A program made the position numbers and the translations under genes. Below are positions 25,904-36,582 of a stretch of 64,000 bases of DNA, piece by piece. Positions within the stretch are counted from its first letter, which is position 1, and each line of letters begins with the position of its first letter. The stretch comes from Martinezella rhizogenes (lineage in GTDB: Bacteria; Pseudomonadota; Alphaproteobacteria; Rhizobiales; Rhizobiaceae), in NCBI RefSeq assembly GCF_027460065.1, contig NZ_JAPYZZ010000004.1:19812-83811 (forward strand), written 5' to 3'. The notes under the pieces are model-generated. The model saw only the letters and a list, made by a program, of their open reading frames with translations. It was not told the DNA's origin and searched no databases.

Positions 25904-27148
25904 TCAAATCGCCGGCAGCACCTCGCCCGCCTCGGCCTGCGCCGTCGTAATCAACCGGCCAAGCCGCTTCATGCCTTCCTCGATCATCGCCTCGTTGGCG
26001 CAGGAGAAGCTGATGCGCAGCGTGTTCGTGCCAGAACCATCCGCAAAGAAGGCTCGACCGGGAACGAAGGCCACCTTTTCCGTGGCGATGGATTTTGCCA
26101 GCAGCGCGGCACCATCCATGCCCTCAGGCAACGTCACCCAGATGAACATGCCGCCTTCCGGCTTCGTCCAGCTGGTGGTCTTCGGCATGTACTTCTCGAG
26201 CGCGGAGAGCATCGCATTACGGCGGGCGCTATAGGCGGCCTTGATCTTGGCGACTTGGCTGTCGAAACCGCGCGAGGCCACACGTTCGATGGCGATCTGG
26301 TTGATGGTCGAGGAATGCAGGTCGGCGGCCTGCTTCATCAGCACCAGCTTGCGGATAACAGGTGCGGAAGCGACGATGTAACCGACGCGAAGGCCCGGTG
26401 CGAGCGTCTTGGAGAAGCTGCCGCAATAGATGGTGCGGGTGTTCTCGATGCCGCCGGAGCGGGCAATATCGAGCGCCATGATCGGCGGAACTGCCTCGCC
26501 ATCGTAACGCAGCGACTGATAGGCCGCGTCTTCGATGACGGCGATGTCGAGCTCGTCGGCCAGCGCCAGAACCTTTTCACGGCCGGCCAGATCGACGGTC
26601 TCGCCGGTCGGGTTGGAAAAATCGGCCGAGAGATAGGCGAACTTCACCGCACCGCCATGCTTGGCGGCGGTCTCGCGATAAGCCTCCGGCGTGCGGTTGC
26701 CGCCGGGATTGAGCTGATCATAATTCGGCTCATAGGCGTTGAAGGCGGAAAGCGCGCCGAGATAGGTCGGCCAGGTGACCAGCGCCGTATCCTTCGGCGA
26801 CAGGAACAGCTTGCCGAGATAATCGAGACCCTGCTGCGAGCCGGAAACGATGAAGACATTGTCGGCGGTGCAGTCGATGCCGATATCGGCCATCTCGCCT
26901 GCCAGCCATTCGCGCAGCGGCTTGTAACCCTCGCTGACAGAATATTGCAGGGCGGCATTGACCTGCGAGCCGGAAAAAATTTCTGCGTAAGCCTGCTGGA
27001 ACTCCTCTGCGGGGAAGAGAGCCGGATCCGGAATACCGCCGGCAAAGGAGATGATATCAGGCTGTTCGAGCAGCTTCAGCAGCTCGCGGATTTCAGACGC
27101 TTTCATGCGCGAAGAGCGCGTGGCGAAAATTTGTTCCCAATTTAGCAT
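25904..27148 (-). CDS. PLP-dependent aminotransferase (2-aminoadipate/aromatic type)
   Basis: The 414-residue protein is a fold-type I, subgroup I aminotransferase. IISFAGGIPDPALFP is the substrate-entry loop, SGSQQGLDYLGKL anchors the cofactor phosphate, SADFSNPTGETV includes the conserved Asn, and GSFSKTLAPGLRVGY carries the Schiff-base Lys. The pattern is closest to LysN/KAT II enzymes and the aminotransferase half of MocR proteins, which accept 2-oxoglutarate and a broad set of amino acids. The start ATG has GAGGAAACG upstream. It runs towards the ABC operon but the repeat element separates them. Specific substrate unknown. Confidence 0.88.
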   Translation of the reverse strand: MLNWEQIFATRSSRMKASEIRELLKLLEQPDIISFAGGIPDPALFPAEEFQQAYAEIFSGSQVNAALQYSVSEGYKPLREWLAGEMADIGIDCTADNVFIVSGSQQGLDYLGKLFLSPKDTALVTWPTYLGALSAFNAYEPNYDQLNPGGNRTPEAYRETAAKHGGAVKFAYLSADFSNPTGETVDLAGREKVLALADELDIAVIEDAAYQSLRYDGEAVPPIMALDIARSGGIENTRTIYCGSFSKTLAPGLRVGYIVASAPVIRKLVLMKQAADLHSSTINQIAIERVASRGFDSQVAKIKAAYSARRNAMLSALEKYMPKTTSWTKPEGGMFIWVTLPEGMDGAALLAKSIATEKVAFVPGRAFFADGSGTNTLRISFSCANEAMIEEGMKRLGRLITTAQAEAGEVLPAI

Positions 27149-27422
27149 GGGTACGTTTCCTCTTGTGTCGTTTTTATGCGTGCATCTTTACAGAAATGTC
27201 GATATGTCAGCAATACTGACTTATCAGTTTTTCGAATTATTTCTGCCTCCCTGCACGATGTCCGCCACGGCCCCGCATTCGCGGCCGTTTTTCCGGACAA
27301 AGCCAGATACACCCTCTGAGAAGGCTTAACAATCTTCCGTTTGCGATTGACGCCGCGCGCTTTTCCGGCTGGATTGCGCGCCGGTGCCGCAGACGGCATG
27401 ATGATGATGGGAGTTGGAAGAC
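27149..27422. promoter_or_regulatory. Divergent control region with short inverted repeats
   Basis: This region drives the aminotransferase (left) and the RbsD/FucU gene (right). GTCAG-CAATA-CTGAC at 27206-27220 is a perfect 5-bp inverted repeat in an AT-rich stretch and may be an operator. A second hairpin (ACGGCC...GGCCGT near 27273-27294) is followed by TTTT. No regulator gene is adjacent. Confidence 0.4.
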
Positions 27423-27872
27423 ATGTTGAAAAATATCGACCCGGCGCTGAATGCAGACGTTCTGCACGCGCTGCGCGCCATGGGTCACGGCGATACTCTG
27501 GTGATATCAGACACCAATTTCCCGTCCGATTCGGTTTCCCGTCACACCACGGTCGGCAAGGTGCTGCACATCGACAATGTCTCGGCCGCGCGCGCCATGC
27601 AGGCGATCCTGTCCGTCCTGCCACTCGATACGCCGTTGCAACCCTCGGTCGGCCGTATGGAGGTGATGGGCGCACCCGATCAACTGGAGCCGGTCCAGGC
27701 CGAGGTGCAGAAGGAAATCGACGCGGCGGAAGAAAAATCCGCTCCCATGTATGGCATCGAGCGTTTCGCTTTTTACGAAAAAGCCAAACAGGCTTATTGC
27801 GTCATCACCACTGGCGAGACGCGGTTTTATGGCTGCTTTCTGCTGACCAAAGGTGTCATCCCGCCGAAGTGA
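27423..27872 (+). CDS. RbsD/FucU family sugar mutarotase-like protein
   Basis: The 149-residue protein fits the RbsD/FucU fold: ADVLHALRAMGHGDTLVISD with the catalytic-site His, NFPSDS, a central VGRMEVMGAP and ERFAFYEKAKQAYCVITTGE, and a C-terminal YGCFLLTKGVI. Family members interconvert anomers of ribose or fucose. No sugar transporter or kinase is adjacent, so the sugar is unknown. ATG 27423 was preferred to the TTG nine bases earlier; GGGAG is upstream. Confidence 0.88.
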   Translation: MLKNIDPALNADVLHALRAMGHGDTLVISDTNFPSDSVSRHTTVGKVLHIDNVSAARAMQAILSVLPLDTPLQPSVGRMEVMGAPDQLEPVQAEVQKEIDAAEEKSAPMYGIERFAFYEKAKQAYCVITTGETRFYGCFLLTKGVIPPK

Positions 27873-27944
27873 GAGGCGGCCGATAGTGGAAACGGCACAT
27901 ACGAATTCGGATGCATTATCGTCAACCACTCGCGCCTAGCAACG

Positions 27945-27973
27945 AAAAAGGCCGGAGCTTTCGCCCCGGCCTC
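27945..27973 (-). terminator. Rho-independent terminator of ilvC
   Basis: On the minus strand GGCCGGGG pairs with CTCCGGCC around a GCGAAAG loop and is followed by TTTTT (27945-27949 read as A's on the plus strand), 26 bases after the ilvC stop. Confidence 0.88.
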
Positions 27974-27998
27974 CATATCTTCCACCAAGCAATAGAGC

Positions 27999-29719
<1,721 letters not shown>

Positions 29720-29747
29720 GTCTTTCCACTCCAGGGGCTCGATTAAT

Positions 29748-29761
29748 GTACCGTACGGTAC
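29748..29761. promoter_or_regulatory. Palindromic operator upstream of TetR gene
   Basis: GTACCGTACGGTAC is a perfect 14-bp palindrome 28 bases upstream of the TetR-family start codon. Position and symmetry suit binding of the encoded dimer. Confidence 0.65.
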
Positions 29762-29900
29762 GGTTCGAGCGCCATTTAAGCGGAGGCAGCGACGGGGTCA
29801 AGCGGATTCTTTGGAGGTGAGAAGAATTGGTGCGGTGCGGCGTAGGATGAGTGGAAGCGTGGTGGGGTTCTTTGGGCGGTTGTGCGGTAGCAGATCGATG

Positions 29901-30081
29901 GCGCGTGGAGCTTACCCCCCTCTGCCCTGCCGGGCATCTCCCCCACAAGGAGGGAGATCGGCAAGTAGCTTAGGCCCGCTTCATTCTTTACCCAAGAGAT
30001 AGGCGAAGCGTAGCGGCATATCGATCTCCCCACCTGTGGGGGAGATGCCCGGCAGGGCAGAGGGGGGTAAGCTCCACGCGC
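29901..30081. repeat. RIME-like element: large inverted repeat, second full copy
   Basis: The 60-base arms at 29901-29960 and 30022-30081 are inverted and nearly identical (both begin GCGCGTGGAGCTTACCCCCC on their own strand and differ only in the loop near AAGGAGG/AGGTGGG). The spacer resembles that of 25712-25868. The element fills the gap between the TetR and AraC genes; the rest of that 386-base gap holds no gene. Confidence 0.9.
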
Positions 30082-30105
30082 CACCGCTCCGCCTTGAATG
30101 GACAT

Positions 30106-31011
30106 CTACCCCGCCGCCATCTCACGCGATGCATCGATATCCCGTGACGGCGACAATCCATAAAACCGGCTATATTCACGGCTGAACTGCGAAGGGCTCT
30201 GATAACCAACACGATGGCCGGCCGTACCCGCATCCAGCCGCTCCGCAAGCATCAGCCGGCGCGCCTCATGCAACCGCAGCTGCTTCTGATACTGAACCGG
30301 CGTCATGGCCGTGATCGTCTTGAAATGATGGTGGAAGGACGAAACGCTCATGCCGATCTGTTCGGCCAGTTCTTCGATCCGTAACTGGCGCGCGAAATTC
30401 TCGCGCAGCCAGGCGATGGCGCGGGCGATGCGGTTGCCATGGCTGCCGGCTGCGATGACGTTCATCAGCTGCCCGCCGGCCGGTCCGGTCAGAATGCGAT
30501 AGAGGATCTCCTGCTCGATCAGCGGCGCCATGGCGGCGATGTCGGCTGGACGATCGAGCAAACGCAGAAGCCGGATGGCCGCATCGAGAAGCTCCGGTGT
30601 GGCCTTGTTAACGACGATGCCACGTTGCCCATTCGCCGGCTCCGAAGGTGGATCGATCGGTACGCGGCTCATAAGATCGAGCAGCTTTTCGCTGTCGATG
30701 GCAAGGGCGATGCAGAAGTGCGGCACCTCCCTGCTCGCCTCCACCACCCGCCAGGCAACCGGCAGATCGAGTGACGTCAGGAGATAGTCGCCGGCGCCAT
30801 AATTGATGGTGTCCGTTCCCAGCTGAAGGCTTTTCGATCCCTGGATAACCAGTGCGAGAGAGGGGCGGTAGCTGCCATGGCATGGTGCGCTGGGGATCGT
30901 GCGCCGACTGATGCCGAGGGATTCGATCGCCGTCCGCACCTCCCCGTCCTGGGTAGCGTGCCGCGCGGCGATGGAGGCAATCTCCTGATAGACATTGAAC
31001 GGCAAGGACAT
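30106..31011 (-). CDS. AraC-family transcriptional regulator
   Basis: The 301-residue regulator has an N-terminal AraC_N-type cupin (SLALVIQGSKSLQLGTDTINYGAGDYLL, with PVAWRVVEAS) that senses a small molecule, and a C-terminal double helix-turn-helix: LRIEELAEQIGMSVSSFHHHFK and AGHRVGYQSPSQFSREYSRFYG. It is divergent from a zinc-type alcohol dehydrogenase gene; AraC-ADH divergent pairs are common and the regulator usually activates the enzyme gene in response to aldehydes or similar. That regulatory link is inference. Confidence 0.92.
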   Translation of the reverse strand: MSLPFNVYQEIASIAARHATQDGEVRTAIESLGISRRTIPSAPCHGSYRPSLALVIQGSKSLQLGTDTINYGAGDYLLTSLDLPVAWRVVEASREVPHFCIALAIDSEKLLDLMSRVPIDPPSEPANGQRGIVVNKATPELLDAAIRLLRLLDRPADIAAMAPLIEQEILYRILTGPAGGQLMNVIAAGSHGNRIARAIAWLRENFARQLRIEELAEQIGMSVSSFHHHFKTITAMTPVQYQKQLRLHEARRLMLAERLDAGTAGHRVGYQSPSQFSREYSRFYGLSPSRDIDASREMAAG

Positions 31012-31200
31012 GAGGGAAAATCCCCTGACTGAAGGAAGAGATATATTGGATGTCTCTTATTTATAAAGCCGCCGGCCGTCCGCAAAGAGCACGCGGGTAT
31101 TTTTTGCAGGATCGTGCAAGAAGCTCGGAGGATCGCTCTAACGCCCCTTGACGCTTCCATCGCATAGTCCGCCGTCCCCAACTCCCGAAAGGATATTCAG

Positions 31201-32247
31201 ATGGCTATTGCAAGAGGTTATGCTGCGACCGACGCGTCGAAGCCGCTTACCCCGTTCACCTTCGAACGCCGCGAGCCGAATGATGACGACGTCGTCATCG
31301 ATATCAAATATGCCGGCATCTGCCACTCGGACATCCACACCGTCCGCAACGAATGGCACAATGCCGTTTACCCGATCGTTCCGGGCCACGAAATCGCCGG
31401 TGTCGTCCGGGCCGTCGGCTCCAAGGTCACCCGGTTCAAGGTCGGCGACCATGTCGGCGTCGGCTGCTTCGTCGATTCCTGCGTCGGCTGTGCCACCCGC
31501 GATGTCGACAACGAGCAATACATGCCGGGTCTCGTGCAGACCTACAATTCCGTTGAACGCGATGGCAAGAGCGCGACCCAGGGCGGTTACTCCGACCATA
31601 TCGTTGTGCGGGAAGACTACGTCCTGTCCATCCCGGACAACCTGCCGCTCGATGCCTCGGCGCCGCTTCTCTGCGCCGGCATCACGCTCTATTCGCCGCT
31701 GCGCCACTGGAATGCCGGCCCCGGCAAGAAGGTCGCGATCCTCGGCATGGGTGGCCTTGGCCATATGGGCGTGAAGATCGGTTCGGCCATGGGTGCTGAT
31801 ATCACCGTTCTCTCGCAGACGCTGTCGAAGAAGGAAGACGGCCTCAAGCTTGGCGCGAAGGAATATTACGCCACCAGCGACGCCTCGACCTTCGAGAAGT
31901 TAGCCGGCACCTTCGACCTGATCCTGTGCACCGTCTCGGCCGAAATCGACTGGAATGCCTATCTCAACCTGCTGAAGGTCAATGGCACGATGGTTTTGCT
32001 CGGCGTGCCGGAACATGCTATCCCGGTCCACGCATTCTCGGTCATTCCCGCCCGCCGTTCGCTCGCCGGTTCGATGATCGGCTCGATCAAGGAAACCCAG
32101 GAAATGCTGGATTTCTGCGGCAAGCACGACATCGTTTCGGAAATCGAAACGATCGACATCAAGGACGTCAACGAAGCCTATGAGCGCGTGCTGAAGAGCG
32201 ACGTGCGTTACCGCTTCGTCATCGACATGGCCTCGCTCGACGCTTGA
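31201..32247 (+). CDS. Zinc-type NAD(P)-dependent alcohol dehydrogenase (YahK-like)
   Basis: The 348-residue enzyme is a medium-chain dehydrogenase of the cinnamyl-alcohol/YahK type, reducing aldehydes with NADPH. The catalytic zinc ligands are present ([17 protein letters not shown], later Cys in CAGITLYSP), and the Rossmann motif is GMGGLGHMG. The structural-zinc lobe is degenerate: only two Cys remain ([18 protein letters not shown]) where relatives have four. GAAAGGATATTCAG gives a good ribosome site. It is divergent from the AraC regulator and ends in a terminator at 32274-32303. Confidence 0.92.
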   Translation: MAIARGYAATDASKPLTPFTFERREPNDDDVVIDIKYAGICHSDIHTVRNEWHNAVYPIVPGHEIAGVVRAVGSKVTRFKVGDHVGVGCFVDSCVGCATRDVDNEQYMPGLVQTYNSVERDGKSATQGGYSDHIVVREDYVLSIPDNLPLDASAPLLCAGITLYSPLRHWNAGPGKKVAILGMGGLGHMGVKIGSAMGADITVLSQTLSKKEDGLKLGAKEYYATSDASTFEKLAGTFDLILCTVSAEIDWNAYLNLLKVNGTMVLLGVPEHAIPVHAFSVIPARRSLAGSMIGSIKETQEMLDFCGKHDIVSEIETIDIKDVNEAYERVLKSDVRYRFVIDMASLDA

Positions 32248-32273
32248 TTGAGACCACTGACTGATTGGAAAAA

Positions 32274-32303
32274 GGCGGGAAGCCGATGCTTCCCGCCTTT
32301 TTT
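32274..32303 (+). terminator. Rho-independent terminator after alcohol dehydrogenase
   Basis: GGCGGGAAGC pairs with GCTTCCCGCC around a CGAT loop (32274-32297), then six T's. A's flank the other side, so it may also serve the convergent NDH-2 gene. Confidence 0.92.
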
Positions 32304-32314
32304 GTTACCTGCCC

Positions 32315-33580
32315 TCACGCCTCGTCCTTCAGCGTCTCTTTCTGGGTAATCAGGCGCGCACTGTGCTGGCCGCTCAGATAAATCCACAACCAGCTCCAAG
32401 CCACGGCAAGGCGCGACCGTGTTCCGATCAGGAAGTAGATATGGGCAAGCCCCCATATCCACCACGCCAGTACGCCCTTCAGCTTGAACCTGCCGAAATC
32501 GATCACCGCCGCACGTTTCCCGATGGTTGCGAGATTGCCCTGATGGCTGTAGCGGAAAGGTGATGGTGATGGCTTGCCCTCCAGCCGCGCCTTGATGACC
32601 TTTGCCACATAAGCGCCCTGCTGCTTTGCCGCGGGCGCGATGCCCGGCACCGGCTTGCCGTTTTCCTGATTGACCGCAGCGGTATCGCCGATGACGAAGA
32701 TATCAGCATCGTCATCGAGATGAAGCTGCGGCCCGACGATGACACGCCCTGCCCTGTCGCCGGCGGCATTCAGCCACTTCGCGGCCGGAGACGCCTGCAC
32801 TCCGGCGGCCCAAACGACGGTGCGGCAGGGATAATAGGTCTCGCCCACCGTCACGCCCTCATCCGTGCAGGCCGTCACCGGCGTGCCGAGCAAAACCTCG
32901 ACACCAAGCTTTTCAAGCGCTTCCCGGGCATAGGCCGACAGATCTTCCGTAAAGACCGGCAGGACGCGAGGGCCGGCCTCGACAAGCAGAACACGGGTCT
33001 TTGTGGTATCGACATTGCGGAATTCCGCCGGCAGCGCCTTGTGAGCGAGTTCGGCGATCATGCCCGCCATTTCCACGCCGGTCGGGCCGGCGCCGATGAT
33101 GACGAAGGTCAGCAGCGCCTGCCACTCCTCTTCGCTGGTCGCAAGTTCGGCTCTTTCAAAGGCCAGAAGCAGGCGGCGGCGGATTGTCGTTGCATCTTCC
33201 AGCGTCTTGAGGCCGGGGGCGGAACGCTCCCATTCGTCGCGACCGAAATAGGCGTGACGGGCGCCGGTGGCCAGCACCAGCGTATCGAAGCCGATAAGCT
33301 GGCCCGAATTCAGCTGCACGGTCCGCGCCGCCCGGTCCACGCCGGTCACCTCCGCGAGCAGGGTCGTCACCTCCTTGCAGTCGCGGTAAAGATGGCGGAT
33401 CGGCCAGGCGATTTCGGATGTCGCCAGCGCCGTCGTCGCAACCTGATACAGCAGGGGCTGAAACAGGTGGTGATTGCGACGGTCGATCAATGTGATGCGG
33501 ACAGGGGGCCCCTCCAGCCCGTGCACCAGTTGCAAACCGCCGAAGCCTCCACCCACGACGACAACATGATGTTCTTGCAT
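32315..33580 (-). CDS. Type II NADH dehydrogenase (NDH-2-like flavoprotein)
   Basis: The 421-residue protein passes electrons from NADH to quinone without proton pumping. GGGFGGLQLVHGLEG binds FAD, LVLATGARHAYFGRDEW is typical of the family, IIGAGPTGVEMAGMIAELAH binds NADH, and IGDTAAVNQENG is the second FAD motif. The C-terminal helix near WWIWGLAHIYFLIG anchors it to the membrane face. The start at 33580 was chosen because it places the FAD motif at residue 8-12; the longer frame crosses a strong hairpin (33600-33622). pdxJ lies 72 bases upstream on the same strand. Confidence 0.92.
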   Translation of the reverse strand: MQEHHVVVVGGGFGGLQLVHGLEGPPVRITLIDRRNHHLFQPLLYQVATTALATSEIAWPIRHLYRDCKEVTTLLAEVTGVDRAARTVQLNSGQLIGFDTLVLATGARHAYFGRDEWERSAPGLKTLEDATTIRRRLLLAFERAELATSEEEWQALLTFVIIGAGPTGVEMAGMIAELAHKALPAEFRNVDTTKTRVLLVEAGPRVLPVFTEDLSAYAREALEKLGVEVLLGTPVTACTDEGVTVGETYYPCRTVVWAAGVQASPAAKWLNAAGDRAGRVIVGPQLHLDDDADIFVIGDTAAVNQENGKPVPGIAPAAKQQGAYVAKVIKARLEGKPSPSPFRYSHQGNLATIGKRAAVIDFGRFKLKGVLAWWIWGLAHIYFLIGTRSRLAVAWSWLWIYLSGQHSARLITQKETLKDEA

Positions 33581-33599
33581 ATGTCTCTGCCTTCCAAAG

Positions 33600-33622
33600 C
33601 TCGCGCATGGAGCATGCGCGAG
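33600..33622. terminator. Perfect 10-bp hairpin between pdxJ and NDH-2 gene
   Basis: CTCGCGCATG and CATGCGCGAG pair perfectly around a 3-base loop. There is no T run, so it may be a processing or attenuation element or a partial terminator rather than a classical one. Confidence 0.5.
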
Positions 33623-33652
33623 GCAAAGCATAGGCGAAAAAATTGACTTTGG

Positions 33653-34408
33653 TTATGAATTAGGCTGACCGCAGGCCTGACAAAAACGCCGGACTGTTTC
33701 AGCCATGCCATACTCCAGGGCATCTGCCGTCAGCCCGTGGCCGATCGAAACCTCGGCGAGATTGGGAATGCGTTTCATCAGCCTGGGCAGATTTGCCACC
33801 GTCAGATCATGGCCGGCATTGACCGCAAGCCCGAGTGCTGCGGCATGATCCGCCGTCTGCCCCAGCTTCTCGACAAGCACGTCGGCCTTTTGCGGATCGT
33901 CAAAACAGCCGCCATAGGGGCCGGTGTATAGCTCGATGCGGGCAGCACCCGTCTCGGCTGCCAGTTCCACCGGCTCGCGTTCCCCGTCACCATCGGCAAA
34001 CAGCGAAACGCGCATGCCGCCGGCCTTCAGGCGCCCGACGACATCTTTGAGGAAAATGGCATGTTTGCGGAAATCCCAGCCATGGTCTGATGTCGCCTGC
34101 GACGGGTCATCAGGCACCAGCGTCACCTGTTCCGGCTGGGTCTTTTCACACAGAACGAGAAAATCCTCGGTGGGATACCCTTCGATGTTGAATTCCGCGC
34201 CGGGGAAGCGATCATCGATCAGCGCCCGCAGCACCGGCAGGTCAGAAAAGCGGATATGGCGCTGGTCGGGTCGCGGGTGTACAGTCAGCCCGCTTGCACC
34301 CGCCGAGAGCGCAATCTGCCCGAAATGCGCGACGTCAGGCCAGGGAAGATCGCGGCGGTTGCGTAACATGGCAATTGCGTTCAGATTGACGGAAAGTTTT
34401 GCAGGCAT
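33653..34408 (-). CDS. pdxJ: Pyridoxine 5'-phosphate synthase
   Basis: PdxJ condenses 1-deoxyxylulose 5-phosphate with 3-amino-1-hydroxyacetone phosphate in the last ring-forming step of vitamin B6 synthesis. The 251-residue TIM barrel shows [67 protein letters not shown] and [11 protein letters not shown], all family landmarks. The start at 34408 has GGAG about 10 bases upstream and matches the usual N-terminus; a GTG at 34438 is the alternative. Confidence 0.96.
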   Translation of the reverse strand: MPAKLSVNLNAIAMLRNRRDLPWPDVAHFGQIALSAGASGLTVHPRPDQRHIRFSDLPVLRALIDDRFPGAEFNIEGYPTEDFLVLCEKTQPEQVTLVPDDPSQATSDHGWDFRKHAIFLKDVVGRLKAGGMRVSLFADGDGEREPVELAAETGAARIELYTGPYGGCFDDPQKADVLVEKLGQTADHAAALGLAVNAGHDLTVANLPRLMKRIPNLAEVSIGHGLTADALEYGMAETVRRFCQACGQPNS

Positions 34409-34498
34409 GGCATCGGGGCTCCGGTTCGGAATTGACACCTTGTTTCACGCAGGTTGACGCCAACCGCAAGGAGGCCGATAAAATTTTTTAAAGGTGCG

Positions 34499-34523
34499 GG
34501 AACGAAAGCAGGCAATACACGTT
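34499..34523 (+). promoter_or_regulatory. EcfG-type general stress promoter for MerR-LuxR gene
   Basis: GGAAC (34499-34503), 16 bases, CGTT (34520-34523). Transcription would begin near 34531, giving a leader of about 113 bases before ATG 34644. Confidence 0.7.
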
Positions 34524-34643
34524 ATGGTTTTTTTGCTGTGTTTGGCATGATGTCTTGATCAGAAGACAGGCCCGCGACGGGGGAACGAATAACGGATGCC
34601 ATAAAAAGCAGGCACACTGTCAAAAAGCGTGAAGGGGGAGACG

Positions 34644-35339
34644 ATGCAGGATGGCAGGATGCCGTTTGGACACGGCGACGAGGACAAACCCAATCTAAGG
34701 ATCAGCAGCTTTCTACCGGATGTGAGCCTGCCTTCCTCCCTGCCCGCCGAACCGGTTCCCATCGCCGACATGGCCAATATCTTCGGGGTGACCCACCGAA
34801 CGCTGCATTTTTACGAGGAAAAGGCGCTGCTGACCTCGAAACGCATCGGCCAGATGCGGGTTTATACCCACCGCAACGTCCAGCGCATGGCCGTCATCAA
34901 CGTCTGTCGCGAAGTGGGCATCTCCGTCGCCGCGATTACCGAGATCATGGAAAAACTCGTCCGTTCGCTCTCGCAGGAAGAGGCGGACGACATATTCCAC
35001 ACCGCACTGCGGCAGCGGAAGAGGGAATTGACCGCCGAGCTTTCCACCCTCCAGCGTCAGGCCCAGCAGATCGAGGAATTGCTGGTGACGGAGACGGATG
35101 CTGACGGCATGGATGGTACCGAGCGGGCGCCAGCAAAGGACATTGCCCTGACCGACGCCGAACGCAAATGCCTGGAGCTGATGGCGGAGGGTTATGCGCC
35201 GGTGCGGCTTGCCCGTGCCCTTGGCCTTTCAGGCAGCGACCTTAACACGCTGGAGGCAAAGATCATCGGCAAGTTCAATGCCAGCAACCGCTTTCAGGCG
35301 GTCGCAAAGGCGGTGCTGCTCGGCGTCATACGCGCCTGA
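34644..35339 (+). CDS. Hybrid regulator: MerR domain plus LuxR-type HTH
   Basis: The 231-residue protein has an N-terminal disordered part (1-37), a MerR winged helix (VPIADMANIFGVTHRTLHFYEEKAL ... MRVYTHRNVQRMAVI), the usual long coiled-coil dimer helix (residues about 100-140), then a second DNA-binding module near 165-231: LTDAERKCLELMAEGYAPVRLARALGL followed by LEAKIIGKFNASNRFQAVAKA, the pattern of a GerE/LuxR helix-turn-helix. It therefore may bind two types of site. No metal-binding Cys pair is present, so it is not a metal sensor. ATG 34644 has GGGGGAG upstream. An EcfG-type promoter precedes it. It ends directly against the convergent helicase gene (no base between stops). Confidence 0.85.
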   Translation: MQDGRMPFGHGDEDKPNLRISSFLPDVSLPSSLPAEPVPIADMANIFGVTHRTLHFYEEKALLTSKRIGQMRVYTHRNVQRMAVINVCREVGISVAAITEIMEKLVRSLSQEEADDIFHTALRQRKRELTAELSTLQRQAQQIEELLVTETDADGMDGTERAPAKDIALTDAERKCLELMAEGYAPVRLARALGLSGSDLNTLEAKIIGKFNASNRFQAVAKAVLLGVIRA

Positions 35340-36467
35340 TCAACGAACGATTGTCAGGGTTTCGGCCGCGCGGGTGATGGCCGTGTAAAGCCACCTTTCG
35401 CGAGAATCCCTGAAGGCATAGCTCTCGTCAAAGAGAACCACATTGTTCCATTGCGAACCCTGCGCCTTGTGTACGGTCAGTGCATAACCGAAATCGAACT
35501 CGTCGTACCGCTTGCGGGTCGACCAGGGAATTTCCGTCTCCACATCCTCAAAGGCCGCCTTCAGCAATTTTATCTTGGCCGCGCCGCGATCCATATCGTC
35601 ATCTTCCGGCCGGATCATCAGGTTGATGCCGGGCTTCACCGTCTCGCGTGAAGAGCTCATCACCTGCCACAGCGAGCCGTTGAGCAGACCCTTGGCCGGA
35701 TCGTTGCGAAGGCAGACCAGCTTGTCGCCGGACTGCGGATAATCGGCGGAAAAACCTTTGAGCTCGCGAAGCCGCTGATTATAGCGGCGGCGGGTGCGAT
35801 TGGTGCCGACCAGCACCTGATCGGCGTCCAGCACCAGTGACTGCGTCACTTCGGATTTGGAAATCACCTGCGCGGAACCATAATCGCCGCGCATGATCTC
35901 GCGACCCTCCCGCACATCCATGGCAAGATGGATGATGGGGTTATCCTTGGCCTGGCGGTGGATTTCCGACAGCAGATAATCCGGCTCCTGCTCGGTGAAG
36001 AAACCACCACCCGAAACCGGCGGCAGCTGGCCCGGATCACCCAGCACGAGGATCGGCGTGCCAAAACTCATCAGATCCTTGCCAAGCTGCTCATCCACCA
36101 TCGAACATTCGTCGATGATGATGAGTGCTGCCTTGGCAAGCGGGCTCTGGCGGTTGATGGAGAACATCGGCGCAATCGAGGTCTTGCCGGTTTCCTCGTC
36201 TTCGACAGTTTCTTCGCCGCGCGGGCGGTAGATCAGCGAATGGATGGTGCGGGCATTGGTTGCCCCGCGCGAACGCAGCACCTGCGCCGCCTTGCCGGTG
36301 AAGGCAGCAAACAGCACCTCACCATCGACATTTTCCGCGAAATGTTTGGCAAGCGTCGTCTTGCCCGTTCCGGCATAACCGAACAGCCGGAAAACCGGCG
36401 TCCGGCCTTCCTTCAGCCAGCGGGAAACAGCCTTGAGCGCTTCGTCCTGTTGCGGTGAAAATAACAT
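35340..36467 (-). CDS. RecD/Dda-like SF1B DNA helicase
   Basis: The 375-residue ATPase has Walker A GYAGTGKTT (30-38), LFAAFTGKAAQVL (motif Ia), LIIIDECSMVD (motif II), ILVLGDPGQLPPV (motif III), ALTVHKAQGSQW (motif V) and WLYTAITRAAETL (motif VI). This is a compact helicase like phage T4 Dda or the C-terminal half of RecD2, moving 5' to 3'. It lacks the RecBCD-binding parts, so it acts alone. Its job in the host (replication restart, fork repair) is unknown. It is convergent with the MerR-LuxR gene. Confidence 0.9.
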   Translation of the reverse strand: MLFSPQQDEALKAVSRWLKEGRTPVFRLFGYAGTGKTTLAKHFAENVDGEVLFAAFTGKAAQVLRSRGATNARTIHSLIYRPRGEETVEDEETGKTSIAPMFSINRQSPLAKAALIIIDECSMVDEQLGKDLMSFGTPILVLGDPGQLPPVSGGGFFTEQEPDYLLSEIHRQAKDNPIIHLAMDVREGREIMRGDYGSAQVISKSEVTQSLVLDADQVLVGTNRTRRRYNQRLRELKGFSADYPQSGDKLVCLRNDPAKGLLNGSLWQVMSSSRETVKPGINLMIRPEDDDMDRGAAKIKLLKAAFEDVETEIPWSTRKRYDEFDFGYALTVHKAQGSQWNNVVLFDESYAFRDSRERWLYTAITRAAETLTIVR

Positions 36468-36582
36468 GCGCCCTCATCGCAGGATTCGAGCCTGATGCGC
36501 AACAAAAAAAGAACGAAAGATGAATCGCACAATGAGAATGCGGCAATAAAACACGGCTGGTTTTTAAATCACGGCCGCTATC

